NCBI GenBank assembly: GCA_002167465.1
Contig: NHBL01000029.1
Coordinates: forward strand, 1-12,841
DNA from: a bacterium TMED6
GTDB lineage: Bacteria > Fidelibacterota > Marinisomatia > SCGC-AAA003-L08 > D37C17
DNA: 12,841 nucleotides
Reading direction: 5' to 3'
Below, one piece after another: positions 8,501-12,841 of the stretch. A program made the position numbers and the translations under genes. The notes under the pieces were generated by a model. That model did not search any database and had not been told where the DNA came from. It saw nothing but the letters and a program-made list of their open reading frames with translations. How positions within the stretch are numbered: the stretch's first letter is position 1; every line of letters starts with the position of its first letter.

Positions 8501-8985
8501 TCCTTAAAATAATGTCTCATTGAAGGACCTTCTTCTAAGTTAAAAGGTGTATCATAATATGTAAAACTACCTGAAAATTCATCCTCATCAGAAAATCTTA
8601 TAAAAACATTCAAATTATTTACTGTTCCTAATGTTGGAGTTCTTCTTATATCATTCTCTATAAACTCATCTCTTATAGCAATATAATCCGCTTTTGGTAA
8701 TTTTATCCATTTTCTAAGTCCAATTGTATTAGGATTAATCTCTCCTACTTTATATTTGGATGGAGACAAATCTTCATTTGCGTAGTAACAAAACCCATCT
8801 AATTCACTTCTTACTATCGTATATCCTTCATTATCGTGCACCCAATTATAAAATTCATCGCCAGATGAAAAAGCCTCTATAAATGTTCCATCAGGTTGTA
8901 ATATTTTTTGAGGAACATTTTTTAAATAAGCAGAAAAATTCAATGAAATGAATAGTGATAATATTAAAATAAAACGCAAAGGCAT
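5593..8985 (-). CDS. Secreted M6-family metalloprotease with beta-propeller repeats and T9SS sorting domain
   Basis: This 1130-residue protein, numbered from the ATG at 8983-8985, is predicted to be a secreted or surface peptidase related to immune inhibitor A. It begins with a signal peptide (about 1-19) and a prodomain with QPDG, GDEF and HDNEGYT motifs. The catalytic motif HEFNHSLSAPD is at 301-311, giving zinc-binding His301 and His305, Glu302 and Asp311. GGWDVMD (325-331) follows as the Met-turn. Next come a DTDGDG segment and NPGEE (533-545) before an Ig-like region, then about eight repeats of roughly 46 residues (starting near 655) with FG-GAP/VCBS-type motifs such as DIDQDG, DLDGDG, DINGDG and DIDNDN. 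The C-terminus (about 1049-1130) has YPNPFNP and ends in GIYFVKI...SHKIMLVK, a type A T9SS sorting domain. The catalytic residues are intact, so it should be active. The natural substrate is unknown, and nutrient protein breakdown is a likely role. Confidence 0.93.
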   Translation of the reverse strand: MPLRFILILSLFISLNFSAYLKNVPQKILQPDGTFIEAFSSGDEFYNWVHDNEGYTIVRSELDGFCYYANEDLSPSKYKVGEINPNTIGLRKWIKLPKADYIAIRDEFIENDIRRTPTLGTVNNLNVFIRFSDEDEFSGSFTYYDTPFNLEEGPSMRHYFKEVSYGMLDAPTTHYPLPNGESVISYQDDFPRNYYEPYNAQSNPNGYTNDRTDREHTLLRKAIQFIEDEVPVDFVTDGDNDGRVDNVTFLVYGSPGAWADLLWPHRWSLYSQYVTIHGKQVWDYNFNMETGGYFTVGTLCHEFNHSLSAPDLYHYNETGAPVACGGWDVMDASGDMPGYMGAFMKAKYGSWIQDTNGDGQRNLYDIPLLESPGVYELNPLHDSTNYAYRLRSPYTDNQYFIVEYRYKQGLYESTTPGNDNGLLVYRINTCCSGNAQGPPDEVYIYRPNGDADTNGNLGQAIFSSDVGRTKINDQTNPSAFLYPGNLGGGNTCNDSDGCNGGLYIKDISSAGETITFKYMNVFLNAALTDMINDTDGDGILNPGEEATLSFVIENTSLDGFAYALTADLEDNDYFNVISDEVFIEELPAGQESSIINFDIVVNDNAPIGDFVMGMNVSATVYQENFGDFEYSDIVLYDFNISINQKGFPYETADQVFCAPAIVDIDQDGNNEIIFGDNSGMFKILNQEDMSIYNSFDMGDEIWGAPAIDDLDGDGDLEIAITSKNGIFYIFDHEGNLIYDLDTEEYLTAAPAIDSDLNIYFPTFDSEGKLYKISWSSENGGRYTSDFILVGKKIQKGVALHDINNNGEDEIILGTDDNTLEVISYSNNLNDIYNIGGKIRSAPAIVEFSQEEFLIVAGSKDDNLYAFNPQTGNQQFIYETGGDIESPSFFEHRDYGTVIVFGSGDGFLYMVDTNGLDIPGWPKDLGAPIKGSASISDINGDGLTDIVVGQSEGKFYAFDENGNIIENFPLVIEFPFTSTPSIVDIDNDNDLDIIVGGSSGLYGYDIKDSNTNNTLYWSIYRGNNKRNGYYESISTLGSNISEISNEFNISSIYPNPFNPVVNIDVNVPSNDIFNLSIYNLNGSLIDELFNGRKNIGKHSFSWNASENSSGIYFVKISNISLYKSHKIMLVK

Positions 8986-8991
8986 AAATAA

Positions 8992-8995
8992 CTCC
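8992..8995 (-). promoter_or_regulatory. Ribosome binding site setting the M6 protease start
   Basis: The minus strand reads GGAG, 6 bases, then ATG at 8985-8983. An ATG four codons earlier (8995-8997) overlaps this site and has no Shine-Dalgarno of its own. The downstream ATG also gives a more typical signal peptide with an early Arg, so it is preferred. Confidence 0.75.
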
Positions 8996-9060
8996 ATTAA
9001 TATAGGTAAAATTTGATAGTAGAAATTTATAAAAAGTAAGACTTTGAAACTATATAAAAT

Positions 9061-10161
9061 TTAATTTGAAGTCGCCTTTAATAATAGCTCTAATAGAGGG
9101 AAGCGATACTCTACCCTATCTCTACTTCTAGATTGATTAACACGCTTGTTATTAGATTCAATTTTTCTAATGAAACTTAGAGAAAATGTTATACCATTAT
9201 CTATATTTCCATCTAATGTAGACAATTGACAATGATATTTTGCTCTAGTCATAATATTAGTATTATATGTTCTCATAAAAATGTATCCAACTTGAGCAAC
9301 CAGTGCTGGGCCATGCCTTAATTTAGATTCTTCTACCGTAATTTGATTATCAAACATATCAATTTGATTACTAAGATATCGATCCATTCCCACATGCCAG
9401 CCTATACCATATCCATAGAACATTGAGTTATCAGATTTATTATTAAAAGTATTATGAGTGAAATCAATCTTAAAAGTTGGAGTAGAATTTATTCCAAGAC
9501 CTATATCCAGCATCATTGTATTATTAGATTTTAATTCCCAGTTTTGTGTGTAGCCTAAAATAAGTGGGAATGAGTTCCATTTTGGAGTTGGATTGTCGTC
9601 ATCGAAATAGTAGTAATTTTTACCCCCAAAAGGAACGATATAACCTAAATGAAGACCTACTCTATATAAACTTTTTCTTCTTTTTGAAGCCACTTCTTCT
9701 TCCTTAATGATATTATCAATATCTGCTACATCTTCAATTGAATCTCTATTTATTAAAGATTTAGATAATCTATAACTAGCATTTTCCATATCTTCAACAT
9801 TTAAGGCAGTAATTCTTGTTGCAAAATTATCGGAACCATCATTTTTTTGAATCATTCCTGTGAATATAATTTTAGAACCCAATACTCTTATTTTACTTGT
9901 TACAACCTGATCTGCAGAATATTCCTCAGCTAATGAAAGTGCGCATTCAGAAGAATAACAAATCGGATTATCAGAAGGTGTAATAATATCGTATTTTGAA
10001 TATGTTTTAAAACCATCTGTAAATAACTCATGTATAGCATTTACATCACTTACATTTAATTTTGCTGTATTAGATAAATCTGCATCAGGATACAATAAAA
10101 GGATGCTTTGGTTTGAAAAAGCAAAAGATATTAGGGCAATTAGTAAAAAATTTTTATTCAT
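9061..10161 (-). CDS. Exported protein with N-terminal periplasmic domain and predicted outer-membrane beta-barrel
   Basis: This 366-residue protein has a signal peptide (about 1-16, MNKNFLLIALISFAFS). Residues about 18-130 form an alpha/beta region containing CYSSECALSLAEEYSADQVV (68-87). The pattern of two nearby cysteines, then Ala-rich helix, then a strand recalls the TolB-N/CsgG-like periplasmic domains of envelope proteins; the cysteines could form a disulfide. A charged helical linker (about 140-163, with KEEEVASKRRK) leads into alternating polar and hydrophobic strands rich in Gly, Tyr and Asn (about 165-332), as in small outer-membrane barrels. An unusual basic tail of some 34 residues follows the last strand, ending in LLELLLKATSN. 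The function is unknown. No Shine-Dalgarno is visible before the ATG. The M6 protease gene lies downstream across a short gap and could be co-transcribed. Confidence 0.8.
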   Translation of the reverse strand: MNKNFLLIALISFAFSNQSILLLYPDADLSNTAKLNVSDVNAIHELFTDGFKTYSKYDIITPSDNPICYSSECALSLAEEYSADQVVTSKIRVLGSKIIFTGMIQKNDGSDNFATRITALNVEDMENASYRLSKSLINRDSIEDVADIDNIIKEEEVASKRRKSLYRVGLHLGYIVPFGGKNYYYFDDDNPTPKWNSFPLILGYTQNWELKSNNTMMLDIGLGINSTPTFKIDFTHNTFNNKSDNSMFYGYGIGWHVGMDRYLSNQIDMFDNQITVEESKLRHGPALVAQVGYIFMRTYNTNIMTRAKYHCQLSTLDGNIDNGITFSLSFIRKIESNNKRVNQSRSRDRVEYRFPLLELLLKATSN

Positions 10162-10268
10162 AATTATAAATTAGCAAATGTTAACCTTAAACTAAAGCAT
10201 TTATTTTTTTCTATTCTCATTATTTATTAAATATCATTTGACTCTAATTGTTCCAAAATAATATTATT
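10162..10268. other. Intergenic gap, probable promoter region for the downstream genes
   Basis: These 107 bases are the longest gap between genes and therefore the most likely place for a promoter serving the barrel protein and the protease gene behind it. On the minus strand a TTGGAA (10250-10255) is followed 17-19 bases later by AT-rich hexamers, but none is a good match to a -10 box, so I do not assign a site. A perfect AT-only palindrome of 16 bases (10255-10270) overlaps the stop of the hydrolase gene. It has no GC stem and would be a weak terminator at best. Confidence 0.35.
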
Positions 10269-11090
10269 TTATATAAAAGAATTTATAATATTGGAAGTTT
10301 TTTTATGATTGTTTATTGGAAATAAATGATCAGAATCTTTAAGTGTTTTAATTATAATTTTGGGATTTTTTTTTAATAAAAGATTAGATGTTTTCTTTAA
10401 AAAAACGTCTGAGTGCTCAGCTTTAATAATTAGAGATTTTATTTTTAAGTTTTTTATATTTTTCCAAATAAACATATCATTAAACAAACTTGTTCTGTAA
10501 ATATGAGCATCCCATTTATTATTAAAAAGTAACTTAATCTTATTATCTTCTTTACGTATTAAAGAATTGACTACTATTTTTAAATCCTCGTCTGAAAATT
10601 TTGAAAATACTTTGTATCTTCTATAATTATTATACATTTGATCAATATTATCATAAGACATTCTTTTGTTTTCAGCATAATCTATTAATGGGAGAAATTT
10701 TGACTGTAAATTAAAAAAGCTAATTATTTTCCATAATCTTATTCGGGTTGGTATAAAAAAAGTTGGGTCAAGCAATATAATTTTTTCAAATTTTTGAGGA
10801 GCTTTCAAAGCCGCTTTTAATAAAATGTTTCCACCAATGGAGTGCCCTACTCCAATTATTTTCTGTTCGTTATTAATATTTTTTAAATAATCATTTAAAA
10901 AAATATCCCAGTTAGAGAAATCTAAGGCTTTATTTTTATCCCATAAGGGTCTAAGTGAAGATACTTTTACTTGACCAAGATTTGATAAATTATCGAGTAA
11001 TTTTACGTACGAATTAGGAGTGAATGAGTTTCCATGTAAAAAATGAATATTTAAATCTTTATTATTTTTTTTACTAAACAATTTAAGCAT
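10269..11090 (-). CDS. Alpha/beta-hydrolase-fold protein
   Basis: This 273-residue protein has the alpha/beta hydrolase layout. The oxyanion-hole HG is in IHFLHGNSF (15-23), the nucleophile elbow is GHSIGG (82-87) with Ser84, the acid is probably Asp228 or Glu225 in IIKAEHSDVF (221-230), and His255 is in DSDHLFP (252-258). A helical cap lies between about 115 and 205. There is no signal peptide, so it is probably cytoplasmic. The substrate cannot be read from the sequence; esterase, lipase-like or C-C hydrolase activities are all possible. The ATG lies 4 bases after the serpin stop, so the two genes are very likely co-transcribed. Neither family context nor motif gives a clear functional link between them. 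Confidence 0.85.
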   Translation of the reverse strand: MLKLFSKKNNKDLNIHFLHGNSFTPNSYVKLLDNLSNLGQVKVSSLRPLWDKNKALDFSNWDIFLNDYLKNINNEQKIIGVGHSIGGNILLKAALKAPQKFEKIILLDPTFFIPTRIRLWKIISFFNLQSKFLPLIDYAENKRMSYDNIDQMYNNYRRYKVFSKFSDEDLKIVVNSLIRKEDNKIKLLFNNKWDAHIYRTSLFNDMFIWKNIKNLKIKSLIIKAEHSDVFLKKTSNLLLKKNPKIIIKTLKDSDHLFPINNHKKTSNIINSFI

Positions 11091-11094
11091 TCTT

Positions 11095-12273
11095 TTAGCC
11101 TGTATACTTACCTAAAAACATTATTCTGTTATTTTTTTTATCATAAATTAGATATACAAATGGTCTGTTTGCATTAAATGTAAAATAATCATTAGGCCTG
11201 ATTGATGTTACTCTATTTATAATAACCGCTGTTACTGCTGACGCTTCAGTACCATACTCATCAATATTAATAAAACTTTTATGATTTATTACATCAATAT
11301 AATTTATAGGTGGATATTTCTTACATTGATCTTTATAATCCCAAAACTTATCAAAATTAGCATTATTAGGACTAAAAGCATCAATTATACCCATCTTCAA
11401 TAAATAATCTTTCAATGGAACCGAATAGTCTAATTTAAACTTTGGAATTGATATATTACCTAAATCGTATTGCAGACTATCTAATGAAGTGTTTATAAAT
11501 GAATGATTAAAATTATCAAGAAATAAATCTATATCAAGATTGGCTTCTGGAAGAAAAATTAGCATTGATACATCATTTGTTTTGTAAGGTAATTCCAAAA
11601 GATGAAAGTTTGAGTTTTTATAATGGGCATATTTATTTTTTTTATTCATAAAAGTAATATTAGATTCATAATCTTTACTATAAAATATATTTAAATCACT
11701 TTTTGATGTGTCAAAAGGAAATTGCCAACTGTCCTTAAAATAAATAGAATTTAAAATTGCCAGAGTTGTATTTTCTTTTATATCTTTATCTGAAACAATT
11801 TCATTTATAGTTCCTAAGGTTTTTTTGTATACCCAATTATTTATTTCATTAATAATTGATAATCTATTTTTATAAAAGTTAACAAATGATATTTGTCCTT
11901 TAAAAATTGAATCAATATTATTAACATATTTTAAATTTGGTTCATAGCATTTATCCTCTTGAATCCAAATACTATTATTGATTTGAAATTTAGATTCAAT
12001 ATCGTGATAATGATTAATAAAAAAATTTGATTTATGAACTTTATCTACGTTTAATGTAGATAAAATTTGATCTGAAGTATTACCTGACGCTCCATAATTA
12101 ACCATCATAAGTGCATATGAAATACTTGCAGGGCTAATCATAAAGCTTGAGTCTGACTTTGAATTTATATTTTTAAATAAAGAAATTCCAAATTCATTAA
12201 AAGAATTATTCAGATTATGATTCCTACAAAAAAGGATAGATACAAACAAAAATAATAATAACTTTTTTATCAT
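11095..12273 (-). CDS. Exported serpin, predicted inhibitory
   Basis: This 392-residue protein is a complete serpin, a suicide inhibitor of serine and some cysteine proteases. An N-terminal hydrophobic signal (about 3-16) predicts export; Cys16 ends it, but the preceding ILF is not a canonical lipobox. Family landmarks are FMISPASISYALMMVNYGASGNT (44-66), NSIYFKDSWQFPF (175-187), LPY...VSMLIFLPE (228-243), IPKFKLDYSVPL (276-287), the hinge EYGTEASAVTAV (339-350) and the C-terminal signature FNANRPFVYLI (366-376). The hinge has Thr342, Ala344, Ala346 and Thr348 at alternate positions, as in inhibitory serpins. Counting from the hinge places the cleaved bond near Val355-Thr356, with Arg354 adjacent. 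Its ATG overlaps the TldE/PmbA stop (ATGA) without a Shine-Dalgarno, implying translational coupling. Likely roles are protection against host, grazer or neighbour proteases, or control of an endogenous protease. Confidence 0.93.
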   Translation of the reverse strand: MIKKLLLFLFVSILFCRNHNLNNSFNEFGISLFKNINSKSDSSFMISPASISYALMMVNYGASGNTSDQILSTLNVDKVHKSNFFINHYHDIESKFQINNSIWIQEDKCYEPNLKYVNNIDSIFKGQISFVNFYKNRLSIINEINNWVYKKTLGTINEIVSDKDIKENTTLAILNSIYFKDSWQFPFDTSKSDLNIFYSKDYESNITFMNKKNKYAHYKNSNFHLLELPYKTNDVSMLIFLPEANLDIDLFLDNFNHSFINTSLDSLQYDLGNISIPKFKLDYSVPLKDYLLKMGIIDAFSPNNANFDKFWDYKDQCKKYPPINYIDVINHKSFINIDEYGTEASAVTAVIINRVTSIRPNDYFTFNANRPFVYLIYDKKNNRIMFLGKYTG

Positions 12274-12841
12274 GAAACCGTGACACCATCAAAACTAACC
12301 CATGGCAATATTGAGTCACCAAAATCAACACTTTCTTTTGATATAGAATTTATATTCATAAACATCTGAGCTATGTTCCCAGAAACCATAGTTTCTATTA
12401 TAGGAAATTTTATTTTACCCTTCTCAATATAATAACTATTTTTAGCTACCCCAGAAAAATCACCATTATCGCTCGGACTTCCTCCTGAAAAACGACATAA
12501 AAGAATACCTTTATCTATATTTTTAATCATATTTTCTAATGACTCAGACCCAGTATTAACAATATAACATCCCCCTTGATTTGATACACGTTTTCCACCA
12601 GTCTTTTTTGCCCCATACAAAGAAAGTAAATGTGTATTTAAAACCCCTTTTTTTACAATATCTGTATTTTTAGCCTTATAAGTATCACCTGTTAAAAAAT
12701 ATCCTGAATCAATCCTATCATCAATTGGGTTTGAAGAAAGTGAAAAAATATCACTAGTTATTTTATCACCAATTTTGTTTTTATATATTGAGGTTCCTGA
12801 TATTAATGAGCTATCACTAATACTGCTATCAATAAAAGATA
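12270..12841 (-). CDS. TldD/TldE (PmbA)-family protein, 3' part only
   Basis: The frame is open from the window edge to a TGA at 12270-12272, giving 189 visible residues; the true start lies beyond 12841. An in-frame TTG at 12618-12620 is internal, because family sequence continues upstream of it (DIVKKGVLNTHLLSLYGAKK, then DDRIDSGYFLTGD further back). Downstream the C-terminal domain shows LLCRFSGGSPSDNGDFSG, IEKGKI, MVSGNIAQM and a final WVSFDGVTVS. These are typical of the TldE/PmbA side of the family. TldD, its partner, carries the metal-binding HExxxH near the middle, outside the visible part, so assignment to TldE rests on C-terminal motifs. TldD-TldE is a cytoplasmic heteromeric metalloprotease known for trimming microcin B17 and degrading unfolded peptides. 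A tldD-like partner would be expected upstream, beyond the window. Confidence 0.88.
   Translation of the reverse strand, partial: SFIDSSISDSSLISGTSIYKNKIGDKITSDIFSLSSNPIDDRIDSGYFLTGDTYKAKNTDIVKKGVLNTHLLSLYGAKKTGGKRVSNQGGCYIVNTGSESLENMIKNIDKGILLCRFSGGSPSDNGDFSGVAKNSYYIEKGKIKFPIIETMVSGNIAQMFMNINSISKESVDFGDSILPWVSFDGVTVS

Noticed and set aside
8986..9060. Search for a promoter ahead of the M6 protease
   Set aside because: Several TATA-like hexamers occur, but none is paired with a credible -35 box or a Bacteroidota-type TAnnTTTG at proper spacing. Read-through from the upstream gene is equally likely.
10255..10270. Perfect 16-base AT-only palindrome at the end of the hydrolase gene
   Set aside because: It could be a weak terminator or protein site, but it lacks a GC stem and overlaps the stop codon. 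Base composition alone can explain it.
5593..12273. Idea that the serpin protects the cell from its own M6 protease
   Set aside because: Serpins trap serine and some cysteine proteases by a covalent mechanism, and M6 enzymes are metalloproteases. The two genes are also separated by two others.
12270..12620. A complete 116-residue gene starting at TTG 12620
   Set aside because: The frame stays open to the window edge and the upstream residues match the TldE/PmbA family, so this is the end of a longer gene.
1..12841. Defence system, CRISPR array, prophage, insertion sequence, tRNA or rRNA genes
   Set aside because: I saw no direct repeats with spacers, no transposase or integrase motifs, no tRNA-like cloverleaf and no ribosomal RNA sequence on either strand.

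Overview
The window is AT-rich DNA (my estimate by eye is roughly 70-75% A+T). It is tightly packed, and every confident gene lies on the minus strand, so transcription runs from right to left. The exported M6 metalloprotease ends in a type IX secretion (T9SS) sorting domain. Together with short intergenic gaps, ATGA overlaps and Asn/Lys/Ile-rich proteins, this suggests a marine, streamlined, didermic member of the Fibrobacterota-Chlorobiota-Bacteroidota assemblage. Candidatus Marinimicrobia (SAR406) is my best guess, by inference only; no rRNA or other phylogenetic marker is present beyond the tRNA synthetase.

Reading in the direction of transcription, the right part holds the 3' end of a TldE/PmbA-family gene (12270-12841, running off the edge). 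Its stop codon overlaps the start of an exported serpin (11095-12273), which is followed 4 bases later by an alpha/beta hydrolase (10269-11090). After a 107-bp gap comes an exported protein with a predicted beta-barrel (9061-10161), and after a further gap the large secreted M6 metalloprotease with a beta-propeller and T9SS tail (5593-8985).

The left part is a tight gene string with gaps of 20 bp or less and several overlaps: queD (5213-5572), gpmA (4544-5206), queC (3763-4557), a HIT protein (3429-3770), leuS (1042-3423) and two unrecognised membrane-anchored proteins (713-1039, 150-716). It mixes tRNA functions (queuosine precursor synthesis, leucine charging) with glycolysis. At the extreme left, bases 1-87 may be the 3' end of a convergent plus-strand gene.

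The most interesting observation is that both queuosine-pathway enzymes lack zinc ligands normally diagnostic of their families. QueC has Ser/Ser/Thr/Asp where the four C-terminal zinc cysteines belong, and QueD has Arg in place of the first of its three zinc histidines. The reading frames are intact and the surrounding motifs well kept, so this looks like a real variant lineage and not gene decay. The second point of interest is an exported, apparently inhibitory serpin translationally coupled to a TldE/PmbA gene. No CRISPR array, rRNA, tRNA, insertion sequence or classical GC-rich terminator was seen, and no gene-free stretch exceeds about 150 bases.
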